From the NCBI GenBank assembly GCA_025359965.1, contig JANYDC010000136.1:1-64000 (forward strand): a DNA stretch of 64,000 nt. Reading direction: 5' to 3'. Made by a program: the position numbers and the translations under genes. Position 1 is the stretch's first letter. Each line of letters starts with the position of its first letter. This document shows positions 34,409 through 43,950 of the stretch, piece after piece. Under the pieces are notes generated by a model. It had not been told where the DNA came from. It did not search any database and worked only from the letters and a program-made list of their open reading frames with translations. The DNA is from Pedosphaera sp. Lineage in GTDB: Bacteria; Verrucomicrobiota; Verrucomicrobiia; Limisphaerales; SXQI01.

Positions 34409-35518
34409 ATGAAAGCGCAAGATGCCTTTGTGGCGCTCAATTTACTACCACTCATCGGGCCGGTCAGAGTCCGCCAGATGCTCTCGTTTTTTGGCGATGA
34501 TCCGGCTGCGATTCTCAAAGCGCCGCGTTCTCAACTGGAGCGCGTTCAGGGGATCGGCCCCGAATTGGCGGAAACCATAGCCACTTGGGAGTCGCAGATC
34601 GATCTGCCCGCAGAATTGCAAAGGGTAACTGATTTTGGCGCACATATTCTGACCTGGCATGACGAAGCCTATCCGCCACTGCTGCGCGAACTGTACGATC
34701 CGCCCTTCGTACTTTACGTCAAAGGCACGCTCACCGCGCTGGATAAAAACAGCGTGGCCATGGTGGGTTCGCGAATGACCACTCCCTACGGTCAAAATGT
34801 GGCCCGCAAACTGGCCTTCCAACTCGCGCAACTCGGTGTGACGGTGGTGAGCGGCGGGGCCCGGGGCATCGACACAGCAGCTCATCAGGGCGCCATCTCG
34901 GGCAAGGGTCGCACCATCGCAGTGCTGGGCACAGGCATCAATCTGGTGTATCCCGCCGAAAACAAAGTGCTTTTTGATCAGATACCCAGCCACGGCGCCC
35001 TGATCACACAGTTCCCATTCAATCGCTCTGCCGATAAGCAATCTTTCCCCATCCGCAACCGCATCGTCGCAGGCATGACCCTCGGCACAGTGGTAGTAGA
35101 GGCAAATCTAACCAGCGGCGCGCTGATCACGGCCAACATGGCGGTGGACGCCGGGCGCCAGGTCTTCGCCGTGCCCGGCCCGGTTGATTCCCCACGCAGC
35201 AAAGGCTGCCACGACTTGATCAAGAAAGGGGCAAAACTTTGTGAGGGAGTTGAGGATATCCTGAGCGAGTTCGAGTATCTCTTTCCTCCAACCAATAAAA
35301 CGGCCGCCCCGTCGGAGACGGGAGAGCTGCCCGCCCTTTCCCTCAACGAGAACGAGGGCAAGCTCTACGGTATGACCAGTTCGCAATCGTTGACGGTGGA
35401 CGAACTCATCCAAGGAACCGGATTACCGGCGCATGTGGTGAATGTCGGCCTGCTGGCCTTGGAAATGAAACGCTTGGTGAGACAAATGCCCGGGCGGCAG
35501 TATGTGCGGGTCCGGTAA
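34409..35518 (+). CDS. dprA: DNA-processing protein DprA
   Basis: A 369-residue protein that loads RecA on incoming single-stranded DNA during natural transformation. The N-terminal helical part (LNLLPLIGPVRVRQMLSFFG) and HhH-like stretch (LERVQGIGPELAETIATWE) precede the Rossmann-like core: VAMVGSRMTTPYGQNVARKL, VVSGGARGIDTAAHQGAI, and TIAVLGTGINLVYPAENKVL. The later motif FPIRNRIVAGMTLGTVVVEA is intact, and a C-terminal winged-helix domain (SQSLTVDELIQGTGLPAHVV) closes it. The gene is divergent from the FHA gene. Other competence genes are not seen in the window. Confidence 0.96.
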   Translation: MKAQDAFVALNLLPLIGPVRVRQMLSFFGDDPAAILKAPRSQLERVQGIGPELAETIATWESQIDLPAELQRVTDFGAHILTWHDEAYPPLLRELYDPPFVLYVKGTLTALDKNSVAMVGSRMTTPYGQNVARKLAFQLAQLGVTVVSGGARGIDTAAHQGAISGKGRTIAVLGTGINLVYPAENKVLFDQIPSHGALITQFPFNRSADKQSFPIRNRIVAGMTLGTVVVEANLTSGALITANMAVDAGRQVFAVPGPVDSPRSKGCHDLIKKGAKLCEGVEDILSEFEYLFPPTNKTAAPSETGELPALSLNENEGKLYGMTSSQSLTVDELIQGTGLPAHVVNVGLLALEMKRLVRQMPGRQYVRVR

Positions 35519-35674
35519 GGAAAGGTGAGACCGAGGTGTGTCCCGGATTTCCTAAGAGAATTTATTCAATCAAGGGCACTTCTCCCGTTTTTTCCAAACA
35601 TGACGTCTTTCCGCATCTGGAAAGGCGGGGTCACTTTCCCGCACTCCAAGGTGTTAGACGCCGATTCAACAAAA

Positions 35675-35702
35675 AACCCAACCCCCGCAAGGGGGTTGGG
35701 TT
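35675..35702 (-). terminator. Rho-independent terminator after the porin gene
   Basis: A perfect 12-base stem (AACCCAACCCCC with GGGGGTTGGGTT) and a GCAA loop. On the minus strand it runs into TTTTTTGTTG. It sits about 15 bases past the porin stop. The plus-strand side has no T-tract, so it does not serve dprA. Confidence 0.92.
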
Positions 35703-35718
35703 GTTGAAAAAAGTTCGA

Positions 35719-36918
35719 TTAGAACTTGTAGATCACGTTCGCAGCGAGCGTGACAGCGTTCTTTTCGCCGCCAGCAGCGGTGTCGCCGAAAGGCTTGCTG
35801 TTGGATGCATGATCCCAACGGACTTCAGCGCGGGTGATGACGTTCGCCCAGAGGGAGTAGTCAGCAGTGCCGGTGACGGAATACAGCTTGTTCTGTTGAT
35901 TTGAGGCTGGGGCATCGAAATAGGTGCCGTCGCTGCCCTGGGTGTAATCGAAACGTCCATTAACCTTGAACTTCTCAGTGACCGCGTAGCTGAGGTAACC
36001 AGCACCAGACCATGCATAATTATTGCCAGGGTTGGCAACGTTAGCTCCATTGGCGCGATAATCGTAAGCCAGACCTGCGGTCAGACCGGTGAGACCCGTG
36101 TTGATTGTGGCACCAGCGTAGTAGCTCTGGGTATTCTTGTCTTGATAAGCAGCAGGGGTACCGCTCTTACCGATGGTGAAACCAGCGTACAGCGCGCTAC
36201 CAGCCAAGGGACCGGTGGATTCGGGCAAGGTGATTGTGGCACTGCCGAGATAGGCCAACTGGCCTTCATCTTGAGCAGTAGTCTTGCCGGGAGTGCGTCC
36301 GTTGATCGAGCTGTTGTAGGTATTAGCCACGCCGCCGGAGAAGCTCAGCATGTCGTTAATTTTGTAGCTCGCGAGCAAACCAGTGTGGTGGGTAGGCTCC
36401 AAAATAAAGCCGTAAGAGCGGCTAAAGTTAGGGTTGCTACCTGCATCGAACACTTCGTAGCCCAAAACGGTGTCAAAAACACCCATCTTGAAATCCAATC
36501 CGTTGCCCACAGGAGCACGAAGGGACGCATAGGCGTTCTTGATGGCGAAACCACTGTCGCCCAAGGCTGCGGAGTTGCCGTTGGCGGAGTTCTTGTAGAA
36601 GCTGGAATCAGATCCGAACAATAGTTCGGCCTTGTAACCAGCGGACCATTGGTCTTCGGTCAGAGCTTTTTCGAGGGCGAGCTTGACGACATCGAGATTA
36701 AAACCGTCCTGCTTGTCGGCACCATCAAACTGGCGGCCGGGCAGTGCGCCGTCGCGGCTGAAATTGACGCTGGCCGAGGTGGAGATATAACCGCTAAGGA
36801 CTGTCGAGGACAGTGCGGTTTGGACTTGGCTGAGCTTGGGTTCTTCAGCACGAACCACTGTGGATGCGCTGATAACGCCGAGGGCCGAAAGGGCGATGGA
36901 CCATTTATTGAACTTCAT
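35719..36918 (-). CDS. Outer-membrane beta-barrel porin, OmpL-like (BBP2 family)
   Basis: A 399-residue protein with a clear signal peptide (WSIALSALGVISASTVVRAE) and a beta-barrel ending in a C-terminal aromatic residue (LAANVIYKF), the signal for outer-membrane insertion. The pattern GYISTSASVNFSRDG, FDAGSNPNFSRSYGFILEPT, HHTGLLASYKINDMLSFSGG and YDYRANGANVAN is that of the putative beta-barrel porin-2 family (PF07642, OmpL-like). About 14-16 amphipathic strands are visible. It probably forms a channel for small solutes. The gene stands alone, ends in a strong terminator, and has a ~195-base upstream gap that should hold its promoter, suggesting high expression. Confidence 0.88.
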   Translation of the reverse strand: MKFNKWSIALSALGVISASTVVRAEEPKLSQVQTALSSTVLSGYISTSASVNFSRDGALPGRQFDGADKQDGFNLDVVKLALEKALTEDQWSAGYKAELLFGSDSSFYKNSANGNSAALGDSGFAIKNAYASLRAPVGNGLDFKMGVFDTVLGYEVFDAGSNPNFSRSYGFILEPTHHTGLLASYKINDMLSFSGGVANTYNSSINGRTPGKTTAQDEGQLAYLGSATITLPESTGPLAGSALYAGFTIGKSGTPAAYQDKNTQSYYAGATINTGLTGLTAGLAYDYRANGANVANPGNNYAWSGAGYLSYAVTEKFKVNGRFDYTQGSDGTYFDAPASNQQNKLYSVTGTADYSLWANVITRAEVRWDHASNSKPFGDTAAGGEKNAVTLAANVIYKF

Positions 36919-37114
36919 GTTCTGAGTTCCTCTGATTGTGTGTGTTTTCTGACTTACTAACTCTTTTCAAATCGTTCTTAAGCGTCGGACCAGCCAAAAA
37001 CAGTTGACTGCGGACACCTAAAACGGTGCATTGGTTGGGAAACTACGTGAAGTGATGGTGGGTGACAACAATTTTTTGTGAGGTCAATTCGCCAGCCATA
37101 CGCATTAGAACGGC

Positions 37115-37903
37115 TTATTTGTTCCGGTTACGTTTCGTTGACGCTTTCCATTTCAGGCCGGGACGACTGTGCTGGAGGAACCAGTCGAATAATTCCTGCT
37201 TATTATAGGCCTCCGTCCATGAATCGTGCCCAGCCTCGGGAAACACAGTCAACTTCGCATCATTCCCAATTTCTTTAAGCGCCTTAACCATCCGCTCGGA
37301 CTCCGCCAAAGGCACCACATTGTCTTTTCCCCCGTGGAAAGCCCACACAGGCAATGACTTAATGGATTCCTTCTTAGATCCCGCCAGGGTGATCTTAATG
37401 GGATCCCCGCCTCCACAAATAGGCGCCACCGCCGCAAACAATTCAGGATGAGTGGCCACCATGTTCCATGTTCCGTACCCTCCCATGCTCAGCCCGGTCA
37501 GATAAATACGAGTCACATCCACCCGGTGTGTTTCAATCACCTCATCCAACAGCGATAGAACCACTTCCTCAGTCCAAGTTTTTCCCGCAGGACATTGGGG
37601 TGATACGACAATAAAAGGAAAATCAGGACGTTCCTGAACTATTTTCGGAGGGCCATGCACTGCAACTAAGTTCAAATTGGTTCCACGCTCGCCTGCTCCG
37701 TGCAAAAACAACATGAGCGGCCATTTCTTAGTGGTATCCTTGGCATATCCTTCCGGGAGAAAGAGTAGGTATTTGGATTCCACCGAAATGGTGATATCCC
37801 GTTTAATGACTTGGGGGGTTTGGTTTTTCGGCGGTTGAGGCGCGGTTTGCGCGCGGCTAAGGGCAATCATCGTGGCCAAAGCCAAAAGCACGAGGCGAGA
37901 CAT
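37115..37903 (-). CDS. Exported alpha/beta hydrolase (dienelactone hydrolase / PHB-depolymerase-like)
   Basis: A 262-residue serine hydrolase with signal peptide (LVLLALATMIALSRAQ). The chain has the oxyanion stretch LMLFLHGAGERGTNLN, the nucleophile elbow GLSMGGYGTWN, an Asp in HGGKDNVVPLAESERMVKAL and a His in EAGHDSWTEAYN, so the catalytic triad is intact. The layout fits the prolyl-oligopeptidase / esterase PHB-depolymerase group often found in Planctomycetes and Verrucomicrobia, with esters of sugars or of aromatic acids as possible substrates. The substrate cannot be read from sequence. It stands alone between the porin and kdsD on the same strand; the 208-base gap to kdsD holds an inverted-repeat element. 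Confidence 0.85.
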   Translation of the reverse strand: MSRLVLLALATMIALSRAQTAPQPPKNQTPQVIKRDITISVESKYLLFLPEGYAKDTTKKWPLMLFLHGAGERGTNLNLVAVHGPPKIVQERPDFPFIVVSPQCPAGKTWTEEVVLSLLDEVIETHRVDVTRIYLTGLSMGGYGTWNMVATHPELFAAVAPICGGGDPIKITLAGSKKESIKSLPVWAFHGGKDNVVPLAESERMVKALKEIGNDAKLTVFPEAGHDSWTEAYNKQELFDWFLQHSRPGLKWKASTKRNRNK

Positions 37904-38007
37904 CGGATTCCTTGGGTTGAATTAACTGTGATTGACGAAGCCACTATGTGAAACGAAAGGGGATGGCGTCAAATACAGCCTTTTTTTTGATGGCGCGTCC
38001 TTGAGTC

Positions 38008-38103
38008 AGGTGGGGCGGGGTGTCTCGCCGTGCCGCCATCATGGCGAAAATGATTCTCCGAACCGGCAGGCCTGACGGTGTGCAGGGACTGCCCGCCCCA
38101 CCT
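38008..38103. repeat. Intergenic inverted-repeat element, about 96 bases
   Basis: The ends AGGTGGGGCGGG (38008-38019) and CCCGCCCCACCT (38092-38103) are perfect 12-base inverted repeats. Further inside, the arms remain partly similar, and a small palindrome GCCATCATGGC sits near the middle. No coding potential. It lies just past the kdsD stop and may also act as a transcription end. It has the look of a small non-coding palindromic element; no other copy is in this window. Confidence 0.7.
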
Positions 38104-38111
38104 CCCAACTC

Positions 38112-39128
38112 CTACATCATCTTCAACTTGGGCAAATCTTGAGAATCAACCACCCCCACAGGAGCGCCATCGTTATCCACCACAATTAGATCATCGATAT
38201 TGCGCTCGTTGAAAATCTTAAGCGCTTCGGCTGCCAGGGCGTTAGCAGAGATACGAATGGGGTTCTTCGTCATGACCTCCGCTAAAGTCGCGCGCAACAC
38301 ACCTGCATCGGCTGACATCCTACGACGCAGATCCCCATCGGTGAACACCCCTACCAATCTGCCCTTGGCATCCACTACGCTTAAACTACCCGACCGGCAA
38401 CGGGTCATCACCAAAAGTGCCTCCTGCACTGCCATGCTGGCCGGAGCCAGCGGATTGCGGTCGCCTGTGCGCATGATGTCCCCGATCCGCAGCAACATGG
38501 CCCGTCCGATAGCCCCAGAGGGATGATACCGAGCAAAATCCTTCTGGGTAAAACCGCGTGCCTCCAGAATCGCCATCGCCAGAGCATCCCCCATTGCGAG
38601 CATGGCGGTTGTGCTCGCCGTCGGAGCCAAATTAAAGGGGCACGCTTCCTTCGGCACGGCGCAGCGCAACACCAAATCACTGTGCTTGGCCAAGGTCGAG
38701 CGCCCGTGAGCGGTCATGCCAATCAAATGCACATCCAAGCGCTTAAGAGCCGGCAACAAACTGAGCATCTCCTCGGTTTCACCCGAATAACTCAGTGCCA
38801 AGACCACGTCTCCCTCCACTACTATCCCCAAATCGCCATGCAATGCATCCACGCTGTGTAGCACCACGCTGGGCGTGCCGGTGCTGGTCAGGGTCGCGGC
38901 GATTTTCCGGCCAATGGCACCTGACTTGCCGATCCCCAGAATAATCACCTTGCGATGTGCCGAGACTTGACGGGCGATTAACTGCACCGCCGCTTCAAAC
39001 GCTCCATCCAACTGCGCCGCAACAGCCTTCATCCCGGCGATCTCGACCCGAAAAACCTGCCTCGCCGTAACCAGCGCAGCGGATGATCGTGCCCGGCCCT
39101 CCTTCACTTTTACTGCGCGTCCACTCAT
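38112..39128 (-). CDS. kdsD: KpsF/GutQ-family arabinose-5-phosphate isomerase
   Basis: A 338-residue enzyme that turns ribulose-5-phosphate into arabinose-5-phosphate, the first step to KDO in lipopolysaccharide. The SIS domain has VIILGIGKSGAIGRKIAATL, STGTPSVVLHSVDALHGDLG and LALSYSGETEEMLSLLPALK. A linker (GFTQKDFARYHPSGAIGRAM) leads into two CBS domains (about 210-335), which end in VDNDGAPVGVVDSQDL. Compared with E. coli KdsD the key residues, including the Lys in GKSG and the His in ALHGDLG, are kept. It lies divergent from gap with about 140 bases between. Confidence 0.93.
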   Translation of the reverse strand: MSGRAVKVKEGRARSSAALVTARQVFRVEIAGMKAVAAQLDGAFEAAVQLIARQVSAHRKVIILGIGKSGAIGRKIAATLTSTGTPSVVLHSVDALHGDLGIVVEGDVVLALSYSGETEEMLSLLPALKRLDVHLIGMTAHGRSTLAKHSDLVLRCAVPKEACPFNLAPTASTTAMLAMGDALAMAILEARGFTQKDFARYHPSGAIGRAMLLRIGDIMRTGDRNPLAPASMAVQEALLVMTRCRSGSLSVVDAKGRLVGVFTDGDLRRRMSADAGVLRATLAEVMTKNPIRISANALAAEALKIFNERNIDDLIVVDNDGAPVGVVDSQDLPKLKMM

Positions 39129-39238
39129 GATTCAGACACCTTACCGAGCCCACCCAGACTTGAGGAGACGATTCTGCATGGACTGTTTTTCTGAATTTCG
39201 CCCACAATTACCTGTTGACGCACGGGACTGCCGATTGA

Positions 39239-40339
<1,101 letters not shown>

Positions 40340-40358
40340 TTTTCCCCTAATCTCCAAG

Positions 40359-40389
40359 AAACGGCGATCCTCACAAAGGATCGCCGTTT
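40359..40389 (+). terminator. Rho-independent terminator after gap
   Basis: A perfect 12-base stem (AAACGGCGATCC with GGATCGCCGTTT) around a TCACAAA loop, followed by TT. It lies about 20 bases past the gap stop codon. The A-run before the stem also allows weak use on the minus strand. Confidence 0.88.
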
Positions 40390-40462
40390 TTCATGCACTG
40401 AAACAAGTGCCGCAACCACCCGAAAGTTGGCAGAAGGTTTGCTGTAGTTCCGTTGGTGCCAG

Positions 40463-40900
40463 ATGCCTACCCGGATACAACGTTTTTTCGCGACCCAATG
40501 GCCACTTAGGCTGTACTTGATGGTGCCAGCCATTTACGGCATATATCTTGCGATTGCTGTCAGCGAGCCCACAACTGATGCTTTTAAAGACATCACTTAC
40601 GTGGGTTTGTTTCTGGCCTGCATCATTTTGACTCCAGCCTTTCTGGTTTTCCTTTTTCTTCCTGTGGCTTGGTTCGTAATGGCACCTGTCCATTTCTGGC
40701 GCTCCCATATAAATGGAGCTCCTTTTGTTGTCGGTGACCGCGTTCGCATCCTGACTGGCCCCTATAGAGACCAAATATCTGACGTTTACGAAGTTTGGGG
40801 TCATCGCAACCAATTGCGTGTCGATCTCGACTCAGAGGCCAGGTCAAAGGTAGGGGATGTCTTCTCTTTTACGGAGGTTTGTCGCGATATTTCGCCCTGA
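40463..40900 (+). CDS. Small membrane protein with C-terminal KOW/SH3-like domain
   Basis: A 145-residue protein with two transmembrane segments (about 18-33, LYLMVPAIYGIYLAIAV, and 45-75, VGLFLACIILTPAFLVFLFL). The C-terminal ~55 residues have the KOW/SH3-barrel pattern seen in NusG and ribosomal proteins (GDRVRILTGPYRDQISDVYE then NQLRVDLDSEARSKVGDVFS). This domain should face the cytoplasm, where it could bind RNA or protein. I know no named family with this arrangement. It follows gap after a terminator and is convergent with the rhodanese gene. Confidence 0.7.
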   Translation: MPTRIQRFFATQWPLRLYLMVPAIYGIYLAIAVSEPTTDAFKDITYVGLFLACIILTPAFLVFLFLPVAWFVMAPVHFWRSHINGAPFVVGDRVRILTGPYRDQISDVYEVWGHRNQLRVDLDSEARSKVGDVFSFTEVCRDISP

Positions 40901-40933
40901 CTTGGGACTTGAGAAAATGGAGCCCCTGCGAGG

Positions 40934-41494
40934 TCAGTCCAGTTGATATCGACGGACTTTGGGGTCGACTTCTCGTGACCAAGCGTCCACTCCGCCGCGG
41001 AGAGCACGGACATTTTTGAAGCCATGGCCTTGAAAATAAGCGGCGGCATCCAAACTTTTGGCTCCAAGGTGATCGCAGAACACGACTTCGCCATCACGGG
41101 GCCAGCGTCCCAGCATTTCCTGCATGACTTCCTGGGTGAAAAGTACAGAGCCCTCAATACGCGCGCCAGACCACTCATCCTGGGTTCGGATATCGACCAG
41201 ACGGGGTGGTGTGGCTTCGGCCATCCGCTGGAGCAGGCCGACGGCGGAAATATACATGGCCTGATCCTGCGCATGACTGGTTTCGATATGGGCGATCACT
41301 TCTTCAACGGAGAGGTTGCCATTACGGGAGCAGAGGCCTCCGAGCGTTTCTTCAGGCTCGAACCCGCAACTGCTGCATCCACCGATGTGATAACGTCGGA
41401 AAAGGGCGCGCTGGGCTCCGGGAAAGATGGCCAATACCTCCCGCATGGTGGACTGAGGACCTAAAAGAGAGGGGTTTTCTGCGGCTACGGTCAT
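40934..41494 (-). CDS. Rhodanese-domain protein with Cys-containing helical N-terminus
   Basis: A 186-residue protein. Residues ~10-75 form a short helical domain with ALFRRYHIGGCSSCGFEPEE, like the DUF1858/ScdA-type N-terminus where a CxxC pair sits at a helix end. Residues ~85-180 form a rhodanese domain (LVDIRTQDEWSGARIEGSVL, then the active-site loop VVFCDHLGAKSLDAAAYFQG, ending in RALRGGVDAW). The catalytic Cys is present, but the loop is longer than the usual CxxxxR and lacks the Arg. So it may bind sulfur differently or have another substrate. It is cytoplasmic and lies just downstream of the methyltransferase gene on the same strand (94 bases apart). Confidence 0.82.
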   Translation of the reverse strand: MTVAAENPSLLGPQSTMREVLAIFPGAQRALFRRYHIGGCSSCGFEPEETLGGLCSRNGNLSVEEVIAHIETSHAQDQAMYISAVGLLQRMAEATPPRLVDIRTQDEWSGARIEGSVLFTQEVMQEMLGRWPRDGEVVFCDHLGAKSLDAAAYFQGHGFKNVRALRGGVDAWSREVDPKVRRYQLD

Positions 41495-41587
41495 AGTGGA
41501 ACAATGCCATAAGTCGGCGAAAGGTGCATCAGCAAAGAGGTCAAGACGGCCTAAGGTTCGCGAAGCGACTTTTTCACCCCTTTCTCG

Positions 41588-42367
41588 CTAGGTCAGATGC
41601 AGCCAGATTTCTTTGAGGGAAGTGGCGGGTTTGCGGGCCTTTATTTTAATGTAAGGAGCAAGAAAGCGGCAGCGTTCACCCCATGGGCCTTCGACTGTTT
41701 GCGGGGGTTCGGAGACATCTTCGATAACCAATCCGGCACGGCTTAAGCCGCCCAGCAATTCTGTCCAAGAATGCAGGTACTCGATGGTGTCGGCCTCGCG
41801 GTGTGGGGATGGAGGCGCCGGTGGCAGAGCTGTTTGCCCCGAATATGGGTGTCGCAATAGCCAGCCTCCGCCTGCTGCCGGGTGAGCATCAGCCTGCAGG
41901 CTGGCAGGTTGTTTGTGCTGAACAATGTAGAGGCCGTCCGGCTTCAGCACACGGGCAACCTCGGCATACATGGGTTGCACACTGGGAATGTAGCAAGCGC
42001 TTACCGGCTGCCACACCAGATCGAAATGGGCATCTCCAAACGCGGACAAATTTTCCATGGTCCCTTGCACCGTGCGAAGTGCGAAGCGATACTGCAATGC
42101 CGCTTCCCGATCCGCCTCCAGCATCATCAAGCTTAGGTCGAACACGGTAACTTCAGCTCCGGCAGCGGCCGCGAGAATGCCCTGAAGCCCTCCCCCGGCA
42201 GCCAGACAGAGCACACGAAGGCCCTGCAAGGAGGGGGGCATCCAGGCTTCGGGGTCCATGATGGGCAATGGATTGGCCAGATGAACTGGAAGTGCGCGTT
42301 TAGTGTGCCGGGCACCGCGACGGGCCCGATCGTCATAGGCGCGCTGGTTGTGGGAAATGTAATCCAT
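41588..42367 (-). CDS. Class I SAM-dependent methyltransferase
   Basis: A 259-residue cytoplasmic protein with the class I methyltransferase fold: LRVLCLAAGGGLQGILAAAA (motif I, with Ala and Gly in place of the usual DxGxG), VTVFDLSLMMLEADRE (motif II), and a motif IV region FDLVWQPVSACYIPSVQPMY followed by VLKPDGLYIVQHKQ. It has a long C-terminal part (TIEYLHSWTELLGGLSRAGL) as in small-molecule methyltransferases. The start at 42367 gives MDYISHNQRAYDD, which resembles the N-terminus of related proteins; the longer frame upstream has no such support. The substrate is unknown. It lies upstream of the rhodanese gene and divergent from the MacA-like gene. Confidence 0.82.
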   Translation of the reverse strand: MDYISHNQRAYDDRARRGARHTKRALPVHLANPLPIMDPEAWMPPSLQGLRVLCLAAGGGLQGILAAAAGAEVTVFDLSLMMLEADREAALQYRFALRTVQGTMENLSAFGDAHFDLVWQPVSACYIPSVQPMYAEVARVLKPDGLYIVQHKQPASLQADAHPAAGGGWLLRHPYSGQTALPPAPPSPHREADTIEYLHSWTELLGGLSRAGLVIEDVSEPPQTVEGPWGERCRFLAPYIKIKARKPATSLKEIWLHLT

Positions 42368-42500
42368 GCATCGGAGGGCCTTTTTTGGCCTGCGCGAAAG
42401 CCTAGCAGAATTGCCGGTGGAAAAGGGAGCGCTTTTGGTTGTAACCGGCAGACCGCCAAGCGAGTCTTCCACCTTGTAGAACTCAGGATTACCAATAGTT

Positions 42501-43925
42501 ATGTCGAACGGATCAAAAAAAGGGGGATGGGGATGGCTGGTTTGGGTCGTAGTGCTCGGCGCGGGCGGCTACGGCGGCTGGCGCTGGTGGAGCGCACAGC
42601 AAAACAAGACCCAATTGCCCACCTTCCGGACGGCCGCCGTGTCCAACGGCGAAATCATGCAAATGGTGACGGCAAACGGCCAGATCGTGCCCGTACGAAC
42701 AGTTCAGGTGGGCAGTCAGGTCTCGGGGATCATCCAGGAAATCATGGTGGATTTTAACTCGCCGGTAAAAGCCGGTGATATCGTGGCCAAGATAGATCCC
42801 TCCACCGCGCAACAGGGTGTGGAACGAAGCGAGGCAGACCTCTCCAACGCGGAAGCCTCGGTTGTTTTGACCAAAGTGACATATGACCGGGCTGTGGCGC
42901 TAAAGAAGGACAACTTGATTCCCAACTCTGATCTGGAAAAGGCGGCAGCTGATTTGCAACAGGCGGAGGCTGGCAAAAAAATGAAGCTCGCCGCACTGAA
43001 CAGCTCGAAGGTGGATTTGGAGCGAACCACCATTTATGCACCAATAAGCGGTGTGGTGATCACTCGCGCCGTCGATGTGGGGCAAACAGTGGCTTCAAGC
43101 TTCAACACCCCCACCCTGTTTACCATTGCGAATGATCTTAGCAAAATGCAGATTGAAGCCGCTGTGTCAGAGGCTGATGTGGGCGGCGTGGAACAGGGCC
43201 AAAAAGTCAAATTCACAGTGGACGCATTCCCTGAACGCACTTTTGACGGCGTTGTGAAGCAAGTTCGATATGCGGCAACCACGAACCAAAACGTGGTGAC
43301 TTACACCACTATTGTGGACGTGAACAACGCTGATTTGAAGCTTCGTCCCAGCATGACAGCCAATGCGTCGATTATTACCGGCCAAAAGGCTCAAGTCCTG
43401 CGCATTCCCAACGCAGCCCTGCGGTATAAGCCGGTGGACGCAGCCATTTTCAAGGATCCGACCGCTAAGGATGTTGGCACCAACAACACGATGGTCGCAG
43501 CAGGGGGGGCAGGCGGACAACCAGCGAGCGAAACTCCTGCGGGGGGCCCTTCACGCGAGGAAATGCGCAAAAGATTTGAAAACGCCACCCCGGAGGAGAG
43601 AGCGGCCATGCGTGAGCGTTTTGGCGGAGGGGGCGGGCGCGGCGGTTCAGGGGGAGGCGGACGGGGACAGCGGTCGGAATCGTCCGGCATCAAGACCGTC
43701 TATATCGTCGCTGATACGAATGCTCCGGCTGGGCAGCAGTTGGCCAAACCAGTGAAAATTAAAACAGGCCTGAGCGACGGTTCTTTCACCGAGGTGCTTG
43801 ATGGACTAAAAGAGGGCGACCTAATCATCAGCGGGTCGATCGGGGGCTCCATAACCAACGCGGCAGCCCGTACAGCCAGTTCCCCGTTCGGCGGCCAGCC
43901 GATGGGTGGCGGCATGCGCCGATAA
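42501..43925 (+). CDS. MacA-like periplasmic adaptor (HlyD family) with Gly/Arg-rich insert
   Basis: A 474-residue membrane-fusion protein for the following ABC transporter. It has an N-terminal transmembrane anchor (WGWLVWVVVLGAGGYGGW), a lipoyl half-motif (VGSQVSGIIQEIMVDFNSPV), a coiled-coil hairpin (about 100-170), a second lipoyl half (TTIYAPISGVVITRAVDVGQ), and beta-barrel and membrane-proximal parts (VDAFPERTFDGVVKQVRYAA; LRIPNAALRYKP). Between about residues 331 and 395 sits an insert that is Gly/Arg-rich (KRFENATPEERAAMRERFGG), absent from E. coli MacA. The end is Gly/Met-rich (GGQPMGGGMRR). It sits 25 bases before the ATPase gene and forms one operon with it and the permease. Confidence 0.9.
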   Translation: MSNGSKKGGWGWLVWVVVLGAGGYGGWRWWSAQQNKTQLPTFRTAAVSNGEIMQMVTANGQIVPVRTVQVGSQVSGIIQEIMVDFNSPVKAGDIVAKIDPSTAQQGVERSEADLSNAEASVVLTKVTYDRAVALKKDNLIPNSDLEKAAADLQQAEAGKKMKLAALNSSKVDLERTTIYAPISGVVITRAVDVGQTVASSFNTPTLFTIANDLSKMQIEAAVSEADVGGVEQGQKVKFTVDAFPERTFDGVVKQVRYAATTNQNVVTYTTIVDVNNADLKLRPSMTANASIITGQKAQVLRIPNAALRYKPVDAAIFKDPTAKDVGTNNTMVAAGGAGGQPASETPAGGPSREEMRKRFENATPEERAAMRERFGGGGGRGGSGGGGRGQRSESSGIKTVYIVADTNAPAGQQLAKPVKIKTGLSDGSFTEVLDGLKEGDLIISGSIGGSITNAAARTASSPFGGQPMGGGMRR

Positions 43926-43950
43926 TTCTGAGGCAATCTTAACTCCAAGC

